DNA from: Rhizobium hidalgonense
GTDB taxonomy: Bacteria; Pseudomonadota; Alphaproteobacteria; Rhizobiales; Rhizobiaceae
DNA length: 64,000 bases
Direction of reading: 5' to 3'
Assembly (NCBI RefSeq): GCF_002914525.1
Contig: NZ_LODW01000022.1
Location: forward strand, 179,162-243,161
Part shown: positions 9,428-18,295 of the stretch, piece after piece
How positions within the stretch are numbered: the stretch's first letter is position 1
Layout: every line of letters starts with the position of its first letter
Notes under the pieces: model-generated
The model's database searches: none
Told to the model about the DNA's origin: nothing
The model's input: only the letters and a program-made list of their open reading frames with translations
Position numbers and translations under genes: made by a program

Positions 9428-10399
9428 TCAATAACGCAGGAGACGGTGCAGGACGCGCTTGACTGCGAACGGAACGTAACGCTGCGCCCATCTACGCCTC
9501 GCGACAGCGGCGGCCTCTCGAAGGCCGCCAGAGAATCCTGGTGAGATCATCCTTATTTCCGAAAGCGCTCGCATGAGTGCAGTCTCATAGGCTGCGTAGA
9601 CAGCTTCGGGCTCCCTGCAAACCGAAGTGTAGAATGACGACAGCCTGTCGAAACCGCCGTCCGCCAGCAACTGAAACTGATGAAAATGATAGAATATCAA
9701 CGGCACGCCTTCGACCAGTATCTGACCTGAAGTATCCTCGGCGAAATGCAGCTTCTCATAATTCCAAGGCGCAATTCCCGCTCCTGGGTGCGCGATAATA
9801 TGGCACGTCGGATACAGCACAGGCCACTCGTCCAAATATTTCTGGTCGCCCATTTTGCCGTCTTCGAGGCGATAGTAGCACCACTCAATGCACTGCTCGC
9901 GCCAACGAGCAAGGCAACGCATACCCTCCTCGTCGCGCCGGAAGCTCACCCATTCCACACAGAAACGACCGTTCACTTCCCTGTCCTGCAGCCGCGGAAC
10001 AAAACGGTGCTCGATGATTGCGATCGAACTGTCGCCAATTTCGTCCAGGATTGGACGGATCGGCGAATAGAATAGCAAGTCGGAGTCGAGATAGGTGATG
10101 AAATCGATCTCGGGATGATGCTGCAGTACGAAAGTTGGGAGACAGGGCGACAAAGTCCAGCAATATTCGGCGACGCCACGCGATTTCTTTGCCTCCAACA
10201 GCTCTGGCGTCTCCAGATCGGCGAGTGGGATGCAGGTGATGTAGGATCTGTCGAAAGCAGTCAGTATCTCCTGCGCCTTCTGATCCATGCAGAGCACAAA
10301 AACATGCGCGTCTGGGCACCACTGGACGAGGCTCTCCATCATGGCCATCCCCTTGATGAGATAGCCGCTGTCGAAAAGGGTACAGAAGTAGGTCGTCAT
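9428..10399 (-). CDS. Putative GT-A glycosyltransferase, last gene of the glycan operon
   Basis: Protein of 323 residues with a GT8-like look: an N-terminal segment TTYFCTLFDSGYLIKGMAMMESL and a DxD-type metal site in TYLDSDLLFYSP near residue 100. A conserved GDQKYLDEWP follows, where many such enzymes bind the acceptor. The start is set at the ATG that overlaps the stop of the preceding methyltransferase as ATGA. The donor and acceptor sugars cannot be inferred. It terminates the leftward operon and converges on rmlB. Confidence 0.7.
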   Translation of the reverse strand: MTTYFCTLFDSGYLIKGMAMMESLVQWCPDAHVFVLCMDQKAQEILTAFDRSYITCIPLADLETPELLEAKKSRGVAEYCWTLSPCLPTFVLQHHPEIDFITYLDSDLLFYSPIRPILDEIGDSSIAIIEHRFVPRLQDREVNGRFCVEWVSFRRDEEGMRCLARWREQCIEWCYYRLEDGKMGDQKYLDEWPVLYPTCHIIAHPGAGIAPWNYEKLHFAEDTSGQILVEGVPLIFYHFHQFQLLADGGFDRLSSFYTSVCREPEAVYAAYETALMRALSEIRMISPGFSGGLREAAAVARRRWAQRYVPFAVKRVLHRLLRY

Positions 10400-11208
10400 G
10401 ACTGGGATTGTTTCCTGCACAAATAGGTGCGGTTGGCATTGCCCTTGCTACTGTCACGCGGATCCGCGCTCTCATTTAGCGTGAAGGTGGATTGAACTTC
10501 CAGGCCATGAACCCGAAAGCTCTCTAACAGCTCCGGTTCGGAAAAATGGATCTCGATGGTCTCGACGCCATAGGCCTGCTTACGGAAATACTTGGTCGAT
10601 TCGCCATAGACGACAGGCGTGCGGTGAAAAATGACATATTCCTTGGCGACGCGGGCGCATTCGGCAATCGCCGTTTGATAGTTGGGAATATGCAGCAGGC
10701 AGCATCCCGAAACCACGACATCAAACGCATCATTCTGATAGCTGAGCCGCGTTGCATCCTCCACATCGAACGACAATGCTGGATAGAGGCTGCGCGCCAT
10801 ATCGACGAACGCATCGGAATAATCGCAGCCGCGATACCGCAACGGCAGGCCATTTACTTCCAAAACCTCGGAGTAATATCCGCTGGAACAACCGATTTCG
10901 AGCAATGAACCGGCAGCCGGCAAATTGTCGATCTTACGGAGCGCCGCGGCAAAAACATCGAATACATCGATCGAAGCGCCACCGCGATATTCCTTCAACT
11001 GGCGCTCGACGAGGGCTCTCTGACGTGCAGGCAGATCACTCGCTTTCCAGGATGCAGCCAGACGCGAGCTTTCGCTGTCTCGCCGAGCTGCATCTATTTC
11101 GACGTAGTGCGAGGACACCGATGCCGCAGGCATCAGTTGTTCACGCAGTCGTTTCAACCGGCGCTTCAACACCGGAAAGCGGTTGAGAGTCGTACGAACA
11201 AATGACAT
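10396..11208 (-). CDS. Class I SAM-dependent methyltransferase
   Basis: Protein of 270 residues with SAM motif I LLEIGCSSGYYSEVL in the middle, motif II region YRGCDYSDAFVDMA, and post-motif DAFDVVVSGCCLLHI. The N-terminal 80 residues are basic and of no known domain. It overlaps the upstream glycosyltransferase by one base (TAATG) and the downstream one by four (ATGA). In this setting a sugar O- or N-methyltransferase is likely; methylated deoxyhexoses are common in rhizobial O-chains. Confidence 0.8.
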   Translation of the reverse strand: MSFVRTTLNRFPVLKRRLKRLREQLMPAASVSSHYVEIDAARRDSESSRLAASWKASDLPARQRALVERQLKEYRGGASIDVFDVFAAALRKIDNLPAAGSLLEIGCSSGYYSEVLEVNGLPLRYRGCDYSDAFVDMARSLYPALSFDVEDATRLSYQNDAFDVVVSGCCLLHIPNYQTAIAECARVAKEYVIFHRTPVVYGESTKYFRKQAYGVETIEIHFSEPELLESFRVHGLEVQSTFTLNESADPRDSSKGNANRTYLCRKQSQS

Positions 11209-12341
11209 TAGCCGCGAGCCTCCAGATGTCTCTCGAGGATCGGCATCAACTGGTTCATTCTCGACTTGTAGGTATGATCCTTCAGCGTCCTAGCCTGACC
11301 GGCCTTCGCGATAAGGTCAGCTTCGTCGGGGTGTTCTATGTAATAGCGGATAAGTTCCGCGGCCTCCTGGGGGCTGGAATAGGCAACCACTTCCTTGCCG
11401 ACCTCGAAAATCTCGCCGAGATTGTCTTTGCTGTCGGTTATGAGGAGCGATCCGACACCCGTCGCCTCGTAAAGCCGCATATTGTTGGCATTGTTTTCGG
11501 CAACGTTGATATGCCGGTTAAGGGTGATCCGGCTGCGGGCCAGCGCGCGATACATGTCCGGACCCCAAACTTCGCCGTTATGACGTTTTCGAATTGGAGA
11601 TGAGCGCGGAAGCGTCCTGGCGCCGTAGCCGAAAAACTGTATCGGCGTGGTATTGGCAAGATGTTCGAGCAGCGGGATCGCCTTGCCATGATGACGGCTT
11701 ATGCCCCCAACGAAGCTCACGGGTACGTCGCGAGGGACATCGCCAAGGATATCCAGCACTCGGGTGTCGAAGCCGATCCGGAAATATTCGGATTTTATGC
11801 CCATCTCGTGGAACCGCGGCACGAAATGGGGAAAGGACGTGAGAATCAGATCATAGGGACGCAAAAAGCCGTCCGGCGGCAAAGGACAAGCGATCTGGCC
11901 GACGATTAGTGGCACCGTCTTTTTCAGCTCAATCAACGCATGAGGTGGAAAAAAGCTGAGATCCTGGCAATAAAGCACATCCGGCTTGAATGCGCGGACC
12001 CGCGCCATCGCGACCTCAAGCAAGCCGGGGAGTGCCGCCAGCCGCGCCCCGATATAAGGCAACCTGAAAAACCGATGCGGAAGCTTCATCGCCCATGGGC
12101 TGAACGGCTCATTGTTCTCTTCTGCCCAGGCCGATTGAAGCGGAACACAGTTGCCGATGATATCGAGGACGTCGCAACCCTGATCCTTCAAGTGGCGTGA
12201 ATAGAAATCGGACGTGCCGAACGCTGCTTCGAGCAGGGAAGCCGTCTGCCTTTGGGAGGAAGCCGACCTCAAATCCCGATTGCGACGATAATGCATCGTC
12301 AGAAATCGGGAATAGTAGGTATCGAACACGGCAATCCGCAT
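11208..12341 (-). CDS. CgeB-like glycosyltransferase (GT-B fold)
   Basis: Protein of 377 residues with an N-terminal Rossmann-like half and a C-terminal glyco_trans_1-like half. The latter contains VSFVGGISRHHGKAI, then VWGPDMYRALARSRITLNRHINV and MRLYEATGVGSLLITD, typical of the CgeB/DUF3880 group that binds nucleotide sugars. It lies 12 bp after a methyltransferase and is coupled to the next one, so it belongs to the glycan assembly set. Its linkage is unknown. Confidence 0.78.
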   Translation of the reverse strand: MRIAVFDTYYSRFLTMHYRRNRDLRSASSQRQTASLLEAAFGTSDFYSRHLKDQGCDVLDIIGNCVPLQSAWAEENNEPFSPWAMKLPHRFFRLPYIGARLAALPGLLEVAMARVRAFKPDVLYCQDLSFFPPHALIELKKTVPLIVGQIACPLPPDGFLRPYDLILTSFPHFVPRFHEMGIKSEYFRIGFDTRVLDILGDVPRDVPVSFVGGISRHHGKAIPLLEHLANTTPIQFFGYGARTLPRSSPIRKRHNGEVWGPDMYRALARSRITLNRHINVAENNANNMRLYEATGVGSLLITDSKDNLGEIFEVGKEVVAYSSPQEAAELIRYYIEHPDEADLIAKAGQARTLKDHTYKSRMNQLMPILERHLEARG

Positions 12342-12353
12342 GACTCTAAAATC

Positions 12354-13361
12354 CTATTTCTTTGTCGCGGAAAGTCGGAGTTCTACCAACAGACTATCGC
12401 CCTGCCCCATCGCATCCAGAGCCCGGTTCCCAAATCCCATCATGACACCGGCAAGGCGTGCGCCGCGCGAAACAGCGACGTTGCGAAGTTTTTGAACAAG
12501 GCTCGGCGGCTTCTGAGAATTGCCGCTTTCCGACCAGGTATTGGACGCCTTTCCTTCCTGGCGCTGCTCCCCCGAGGTCCTGAGCTGAAGCACCGACCAG
12601 AGATTGGGAGTGATGGTCCTGATCCGCCCGACATCGTAACCGGATTTCCGCGCAAGCAGAGCAAAAGAAGTTCGATTGAAGTGGTTCTGATGGTATGGAA
12701 TGTGCCAGTTGATCCAACGCTCCTTCCACAGTTTGCGGTGAAAGGAACCCGTATTCGGAAAGGCCAACATGACGCGTCCGCCGCTGTTGAGACGGCCTTT
12801 CAGAGCCGCAAGCATCGCGAGCGGATCGGGCACATGTTCGATGACCTGGTTCAGCACGATGAGATCGAACTTCTGGTCAGGGAATGGCACATCATAGATG
12901 TTGCCGATATGAACGCGTAAGGCATATTTCTCAGCGATCGTTCGCACGTTCGGATCAGCCTCGATCCCCCAGCAATCGACACCGAGCGTACGCATCTCCA
13001 GAAGAGAGAGACACGAGCCGCAGCCAATATCGAGCACCTTTTGCCCTGGCTTAGCAAGATAATGCCCCTGGTTATCGGTCCCGGCTATCCATCGGCGAAA
13101 TCCGGCGAGCGGTCTTTGGACGAGCGCAGCCTCTTTCTCCAGCGCAACGAAGTCGATCTCACGACGGGGATAATAGTTGCTGTAGAGCGCGGGCAGATCT
13201 TCTTCCGTCAGGCGTGGCGCGGTCGACATGTGACCACAGGAAACGCATCGGTCTATCGCGTAAACGCCGGGGCAGCCGTATCGGTCGTCGCTGATCCGCT
13301 CGATAAAAGTTCGCATCTTCGATCCGCACGCGATGCATTGCTGATGCTGGCCGCCGCTCAT
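12354..13361 (-). CDS. Class I SAM methyltransferase with N-terminal zinc-binding cysteines
   Basis: Protein of 335 residues. The N-terminus has CIACGS and CVSCGH, a four-cysteine zinc-ribbon-like module found in sugar C-methyltransferase-like and related proteins. SAM motif I is VLDIGCGSCLSLLEM near residue 115, followed by VIEHVPDPLAML. The start ATG at 13361 overlaps the upstream stop as ATGA; a longer frame exists but lacks that coupling. It probably modifies a nucleotide sugar or the growing glycan. Confidence 0.78.
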   Translation of the reverse strand: MSGGQHQQCIACGSKMRTFIERISDDRYGCPGVYAIDRCVSCGHMSTAPRLTEEDLPALYSNYYPRREIDFVALEKEAALVQRPLAGFRRWIAGTDNQGHYLAKPGQKVLDIGCGSCLSLLEMRTLGVDCWGIEADPNVRTIAEKYALRVHIGNIYDVPFPDQKFDLIVLNQVIEHVPDPLAMLAALKGRLNSGGRVMLAFPNTGSFHRKLWKERWINWHIPYHQNHFNRTSFALLARKSGYDVGRIRTITPNLWSVLQLRTSGEQRQEGKASNTWSESGNSQKPPSLVQKLRNVAVSRGARLAGVMMGFGNRALDAMGQGDSLLVELRLSATKK

Positions 13362-14236
13362 ATCGTTCCTTCCTTTTGTTTCGCCAATGACCTCCACGTC
13401 GAAAACGCGCGGCTGCACGAGAAATACGCCATTCGAACAGGTGCGGTCATGCGTTGCACCGGTGTGCCGACAAGCGAATAGAAAATCAGGCGCTGAAACA
13501 CGTTATGAGGCGAACGCCTACCGAATAACTGCTTCCACCATGAAAGTCTGGACGTATCATTTCCATATATCGGAGGCGAATAGACGATTGCATTGCTGCT
13601 GACAACCAGTGGCACGCCTGCGCGGGCGAAACGCATGGCGATTTCGTAGTCAGCCATGTAGTGCGGCAGAAGCGACGGCCGCATGCCGCCATATTTCCTA
13701 AACAGATGCGCAGGATAGAGCGTTCCCCGGCCACTCAACGCATCGACGCGATAGTGGCTGTTGGGCGACCGTTTTTCCGTTTCATTCAATTCCGAGAGCA
13801 GGTCCCATACGGCAAGCCTGTTGATGTTGACCTTAGCCCCGATACTGACCAGAGGTGGGTCACGTCCCTCTTCATGGATGACGCTTCCGACCGCGGCGTC
13901 ACCATTTTCCTTCGACGTTCGGATCAAGGTTTCAATATAATGATCGCCAAACCACGTATCATTATTCAGGAACAGGATGTAATCTTCCGCCTGACACGAC
14001 GGAAGCACGCGTTTCAGCCCTTCCTCGATGGCTCCTCCCCACCAAAGATTGCCGTCACCCCGGATTTCAACCACGTCTCCCTGCGACTGGAGATATTCCG
14101 CCGTTCCATCGGTCGAACCGTCGTTGACGACTATCATCCTCAGTTTCGGTGCAATGCTCTGAGCACGCAGAGAAGCGAGAACACGCCTTGTGTGTTCGAG
14201 ACGATTAAAAACCGGGATCAGGACATACACGATCAT
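13358..14236 (-). CDS. Family 2 glycosyltransferase
   Basis: Protein of 292 residues with the inverting GT2 fold. It opens with VLIPVFNRLEHTRRVLASL, has the nucleotide-binding VNDGSTDGT, the GNLWWGGA segment and the DxD-like motif FLNNDTWF near residue 100. GNLWWGGA followed by NNDT is frequent in rhamnosyltransferase-like GT2 enzymes, but the donor is not certain. It is cytoplasmic or membrane-associated and part of the leftward operon. Confidence 0.85.
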   Translation of the reverse strand: MIVYVLIPVFNRLEHTRRVLASLRAQSIAPKLRMIVVNDGSTDGTAEYLQSQGDVVEIRGDGNLWWGGAIEEGLKRVLPSCQAEDYILFLNNDTWFGDHYIETLIRTSKENGDAAVGSVIHEEGRDPPLVSIGAKVNINRLAVWDLLSELNETEKRSPNSHYRVDALSGRGTLYPAHLFRKYGGMRPSLLPHYMADYEIAMRFARAGVPLVVSSNAIVYSPPIYGNDTSRLSWWKQLFGRRSPHNVFQRLIFYSLVGTPVQRMTAPVRMAYFSCSRAFSTWRSLAKQKEGTI

Positions 14237-14250
14237 TGCGGCGCGAGAAC

Positions 14251-15237
14251 CTATTGCTTCTGAAGCAGGACAAGATGTGTTTGTCCGACCAGCTTGTCTT
14301 TGGCGCTCTGAAAAGTCGTTGCCATTTGCATTTCCGTGACTCTCTCCCCGAGCCTCTTTAATTCGACATCACGCTCTTTCTGATAGCCGAACAATCGATA
14401 AAGGACGCGATCGAGAAAGCTCGGCTTCCGCGGTGGAGGCGGAGGAGCAAGGAAATTACCCAAATAAGATCTATAGTGTGCAAAGCGAAGAGGCTCTTGA
14501 TGGACCTGCTCCAACTTGAGGGAGAACAGGGCCTGCATGCTCTTGAAGGCTTTCTTCGAAAAGCCCATTACGTGGTGGGGAGGCATATCGAGAAGAACTT
14601 TTTCGGCCTCTGTGAAATATCCTTCCGGATCAGGTACTGCGAACAACAGGTAGCCGCCCGGCCTTAAAAGCCGCAAGGACTGTTCAATGAATTCGCGTGG
14701 CGCAGGCAAATGCTCCAGAACCTCGAACGCCGAAACAACGTCGAAACTGCCTTCACCCAGCGTCGCCATCGCCTCGCTGGTGACGTCGAGGCCGATGGCT
14801 CTGCAATCGGCAATCGCCTGAGGGTTGAATTCCAGGCCCTTCACGTCGTAGCGATTCTTGATTCGAACAAGGAAGTGGCCCTGGCCGCAGCCGACCTCCA
14901 ACACCCTCTTTATCCCGTCGAGACCAGCGAGAATTTCCGCCGCGACGTCAAACTCCCATTTGTCCTTCTCGTAGTACCAGGAAAAACGGCTCGAAAGTTC
15001 ATTATAAAACTCACCGTCTCCCGCCAGCGTCGTTGCCGGATCGAAAAATCTCAAGTCACAGTCGAAACAGCGAAACTGATGCGCTACGCCCTCAATGCCA
15101 AGCCGACTGAACGGTTCAAAGCCAAACCCCTTCTGCCAATCCGCTTTCAAGGCGTCGACGTCGAACCAGCGGTGCAATCCGATTTGCTTTCCCGCACACA
15201 AGGGGCAGGATTGGGGATGCTTTTGCAACGAACTCAT
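14251..15237 (-). CDS. Class I SAM methyltransferase with zinc-ribbon-like N-terminus
   Basis: Protein of 328 residues. CPLCAG near residue 12 and CFDCDLRFFDP near residue 57 form a likely zinc site. SAM motif I VLEVGCGQGHFLVRI is near residue 115, followed by FDVVSAFEVLEHLPAPREF. The C-terminal 60 residues are basic. Its start overlaps the stop of the TIGR04325-like gene by four bases. It is the second of two zinc-ribbon methyltransferases in this operon, so successive methylations or two target sugars are possible. Confidence 0.8.
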   Translation of the reverse strand: MSSLQKHPQSCPLCAGKQIGLHRWFDVDALKADWQKGFGFEPFSRLGIEGVAHQFRCFDCDLRFFDPATTLAGDGEFYNELSSRFSWYYEKDKWEFDVAAEILAGLDGIKRVLEVGCGQGHFLVRIKNRYDVKGLEFNPQAIADCRAIGLDVTSEAMATLGEGSFDVVSAFEVLEHLPAPREFIEQSLRLLRPGGYLLFAVPDPEGYFTEAEKVLLDMPPHHVMGFSKKAFKSMQALFSLKLEQVHQEPLRFAHYRSYLGNFLAPPPPPRKPSFLDRVLYRLFGYQKERDVELKRLGERVTEMQMATTFQSAKDKLVGQTHLVLLQKQ

Positions 15238-16100
15238 TGTTTATTCTCGCTGATTATGGGCGCCTGCAGGGCAATATCGTATTGCGAACCGTTCAGCACG
15301 AACAAATAACCGGACTCCTGCAGGTACCGATTTTCTCGATCATTTTCGACCGTGGAACAGGACGCTGGAAACTTTGACACGAGCGTGTAGTCCGACTCCA
15401 TGGAATTCAAAAACTTGGATTCGCTGAAAATCCATGTCGGTATGACAGCAGAGAATATATCAGCCGATACATATTGGCGCGTGAGGACGTCGTCTAGGCG
15501 GCCTGAAAACAACGTTCTGTCAAATACGACCATCGGAACCTTTGAGGCTTTTACGGCCTCCAGCAGATCGTAAGGCCTCTCGACGTATTGTAGGGAACTC
15601 GAGAAAAGGACTATATCCGGGATCTCCGTCGCCAACGCTTCGCGCATATCAGAACAGAAGCTGACTTGGCTATCTTGGAATAGATGTTTTCCTTGTTCAA
15701 CAAACGTCTGTTGCTCAACGATCACCCAGTTCACCTGAGGCACTGCCTGAAGGAAGGGCCGATTCTGGAAATAGGTCGTGCCGAGCCCACCTCCGAAATC
15801 AAGAACATTAAGCGCATCGCGCGCAGCTGAAGCCCATAAAAGGGCAGTTGCGATCGGGAAAGCATATTGTCGGGTCTCGAACGTAACCGAATCGCGCTCG
15901 TAAACCTTCCGTCCGCTCAGAACTTCGGTCGTGCCGTCGGCAACTCTCTGCGCGATGTTCGGATCCGAATAGCCGGGCAAGCCTGCCTTTGCTTCTTCCC
16001 AGTTGGGGAATTCACCGACGTAGCCGGTTTGGCCTTGAAGGCCGGGTTGATACGCGAGTTTGAAAAAACGGCGCGCCAGCGAAAAGAGACGGGCGCGCAT
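15234..16100 (-). CDS. TIGR04325-type putative methyltransferase
   Basis: Protein of 288 residues resembling the TIGR04325 (LIC12133) family seen in O-antigen clusters: YVGEFPNWEEAKAGLPGYSD near residue 25 and the degenerate SAM-like loop VLDFGGGLGTTYF. The conserved VFDRTLF segment follows in the C-terminal half. The family's reaction is not established; methyl transfer is inferred from the fold. It begins 1 bp after the stop of the MptE-like gene. Confidence 0.72.
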   Translation of the reverse strand: MRARLFSLARRFFKLAYQPGLQGQTGYVGEFPNWEEAKAGLPGYSDPNIAQRVADGTTEVLSGRKVYERDSVTFETRQYAFPIATALLWASAARDALNVLDFGGGLGTTYFQNRPFLQAVPQVNWVIVEQQTFVEQGKHLFQDSQVSFCSDMREALATEIPDIVLFSSSLQYVERPYDLLEAVKASKVPMVVFDRTLFSGRLDDVLTRQYVSADIFSAVIPTWIFSESKFLNSMESDYTLVSKFPASCSTVENDRENRYLQESGYLFVLNGSQYDIALQAPIISENKQ

Positions 16101-16101
16101 A

Positions 16102-16956
16102 TCACCGCGCCTTGTCTTGCGAGAGCAGCAGGTTCAAGGGAATCCGTTCGAACTCATCGAGCTCGCCGCCTATGCCTGCATTAATTATCCGGATGCCATT
16201 GGCGGAGGCGATCATCGCCAGCCGGCGATACTGGCGCCAGAGGCGGGCAAGGCTTTGAAATGTATCGTAGTTAGGAGACAGAATCTTTCCTTCGGACGTG
16301 ACCGAGAAATCCGTGTCGGCTTGTGTCTTCAAATCGAAGGCATAGGTATAATATCCGCTTCGCCAGCTGTCGTGATCGACGCCGAGCAGGACGATATTTT
16401 CGAAACCCATATACATGGCGATCATCAAAGCCAGCACCGGGACGGAATCAATCCGCGGTATCGGCTTTGCGATATCGATGATGGAAGTGTTACCGATGTC
16501 GTCGAAACTCGTTCGAAGAGCTACGTAGTGTACTTTCCGGCCGGAAAACAGTTTGCGCTCGGCGACGATGCCAGCTTCGGTTTCGTTCAGAAACAGTTCT
16601 GCCTCGCCAAGATTTTCATGCATCTCGGTAAACCAGCGCGCAACCTGATCCTCGGTCATGGTGCCATAGGTTATCTGTGGAACGACATGATATTTCGGTG
16701 CGAAGCGCATATAGCCGGCATGAAGATAACCATTCGATACGCTTATTACCGTCTCCCCCTCGAGCACCGTGAGATCCAAAGCCTTCACACTAGGACCGTT
16801 ACCCACGATAAAGCAGCGCCGGCCCTGATGACGTCCCGCCAATTCCCGATTGGCCTTCAAGGTCGGCAGTATGGATCCCGAGAGTTCGGTGCGCTGTTTG
16901 TGTCTGCGCCTCAACTCATGCACGCCATATGGAAGCAGCATGGAGGCAAAGGTCAT
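16102..16956 (-). CDS. MptE-like/DUF115 protein, possible nonulosonate transferase
   Basis: Protein of 284 residues with the motif FIVGNGPSVKALDL near residue 46. Further on, SVPVLALMIAMYMGFENIVLLGVDHDS is followed by YYTYAFD. This order (GNGPS, then a helix ending in a G-x-D loop, then Y-AFD) is shared by DUF115/MptE-like proteins, Maf flagellin glycosyltransferases and GT42 sialyltransferases such as CstII. I choose the ATG at 16956 with GAAGAAGG upstream; a GTG at 16980 overlapping the PIG-L gene is also possible. It sits beside the SpsEFG-like genes, so transfer of the CMP-activated sugar is a reasonable inference. Confidence 0.65.
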   Translation of the reverse strand: MTFASMLLPYGVHELRRRHKQRTELSGSILPTLKANRELAGRHQGRRCFIVGNGPSVKALDLTVLEGETVISVSNGYLHAGYMRFAPKYHVVPQITYGTMTEDQVARWFTEMHENLGEAELFLNETEAGIVAERKLFSGRKVHYVALRTSFDDIGNTSIIDIAKPIPRIDSVPVLALMIAMYMGFENIVLLGVDHDSWRSGYYTYAFDLKTQADTDFSVTSEGKILSPNYDTFQSLARLWRQYRRLAMIASANGIRIINAGIGGELDEFERIPLNLLLSQDKAR

Positions 16957-16964
16957 GACCTTCT

Positions 16965-17597
16965 TCAAGGCTGAAGCCACTTCACCACCTCGAAGACTTC
17001 GGCGTATCTGACACCGATGCGCTGGCCGGCGTTCTCGGCTTCATTGCGGAAGAAGCTCACCCATTTCCGCCCGGTGCGCTCCATTTCGGATTCATGGGCA
17101 AGGATCGCCTTTTCCTTCTGATCCCAATGGGCGGTGATGTCGACATAGAAATTGCCCCGGAAATCGACCGTCGAATGATACCAGTTGCTGCGATACATCA
17201 GCAGGCGCGGCACATGGCGGCAGCTGTGCAGCGATGCGCGCGATAGGGCCAGGTGGTCATGATGGATATCGCCCACCCAGTGGGTATAGACCATATCGAT
17301 CTTCAGATCCTGCACGAGCTTGAGAATCTCGATATTCAGAGGGTCGACGAATTCGATCTGAAGCGTCTTGAACTCGCCGCAAAACATCTTTTGGACGCCG
17401 AGGATTTCCATCGCGGCATCCGCTTCCGCTCTGGCGACCTGGCTGCTGCGCACGGACTGGTCATATTGGTTGGAAAAGCCGGATACGGTCGCGACATAGA
17501 CGTAAACCGTATCCCCGTTTGCCGTATGGCGCGCCAGTGCACCGCCGCAGCCAAGCTCCACGTCGTCAAAATGGGCACCGATCGCGAGAATATTCAT
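16965..17597 (-). CDS. PIG-L/LmbE-family deacetylase
   Basis: Zinc-dependent N-deacetylase-fold protein of 210 residues. The metal motif AHFDDVELGCGG is at the N-terminus (family AHPDDE), and the third ligand region is HHDHLALSRAS near residue 113. Family members remove N-acetyl groups from sugars such as GlcNAc-PI or bacillithiol precursors. Between WbqC and the MptE-like gene, a role in unmasking an amine on an intermediate or on the finished glycan is inferred. It overlaps the WbqC gene by four bases. Confidence 0.85.
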   Translation of the reverse strand: MNILAIGAHFDDVELGCGGALARHTANGDTVYVYVATVSGFSNQYDQSVRSSQVARAEADAAMEILGVQKMFCGEFKTLQIEFVDPLNIEILKLVQDLKIDMVYTHWVGDIHHDHLALSRASLHSCRHVPRLLMYRSNWYHSTVDFRGNFYVDITAHWDQKEKAILAHESEMERTGRKWVSFFRNEAENAGQRIGVRYAEVFEVVKWLQP

Positions 17598-18295
17598 TTA
17601 CAACTCCAGAGCAGGTCACGCGTGCCTGCAATACCACAATTCAGCAGTGTGTCGAGAATACTGAGATAGGGAATGAACTCGCCGAAGGGCTGTGGATAAA
17701 CCGGATGGACGAAATGCTGCCATTCGATTTCGATTCCGGCTGCCTCGAACAGTTCCGGCCGCATATAGTCGCGCGCGCCGAGACCCGAGAGATAACGCGT
17801 CGCTCCCACTTTGCCCAGCAGTTCGACAAGCAACTCGTTCCTATGACCCTCGGGGCTGAGAGTGCTTGATCGCACCGTCGGCATGCTGATTTCAAGCATA
17901 TCCAGAATACCCTCCAGGAAATGCATATTGAAATCGGCCAAGAAGTCGAACCGCGTGCCGTAGAGGGCCTCGATACGAGGAAAGACTTCGCTCCAGCCGG
18001 CGGACTTGCGATAGTTTTCGCGAAGCAGCGAAAGGTTCTGGTCTATCCATCCGGTGCTGGGCGCCAGTTCCACCGCATTGATCGGTGTACCGAAGCTCGG
18101 CTTTCTGATTCCGACGGTGAGCCACCGGTCGCCTTGTGCCGTCTTTATCTTGTCACGGTGCGTCCAGCTTTTGCTTGTGCCGTGGACGAACTGAACGTGA
18201 TCCAGAACGATGTAGAGATCGGCGTTCAGAAAACGCTGAAAAAAGCCGAGATAGGATGCGAAATCCGGCTGGTGGATCACGGCTGTCAGGGTCAT
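17594..18295 (-). CDS. WbqC family protein
   Basis: Protein of 233 residues matching the WbqC family: it begins with AVIHQPDFASYLGFFQRFLNADLYIVLDHVQF and has WTHRDKIKT plus the TRYLSGLGARDYMRPELF segment. WbqC proteins are common in polysaccharide and nonulosonate gene clusters, but their reaction is not settled; acyl or aminoacyl transfer has been considered. Start and stop overlap the neighbouring genes by four bases each. Confidence 0.85.
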   Translation of the reverse strand: MTLTAVIHQPDFASYLGFFQRFLNADLYIVLDHVQFVHGTSKSWTHRDKIKTAQGDRWLTVGIRKPSFGTPINAVELAPSTGWIDQNLSLLRENYRKSAGWSEVFPRIEALYGTRFDFLADFNMHFLEGILDMLEISMPTVRSSTLSPEGHRNELLVELLGKVGATRYLSGLGARDYMRPELFEAAGIEIEWQHFVHPVYPQPFGEFIPYLSILDTLLNCGIAGTRDLLWSCK

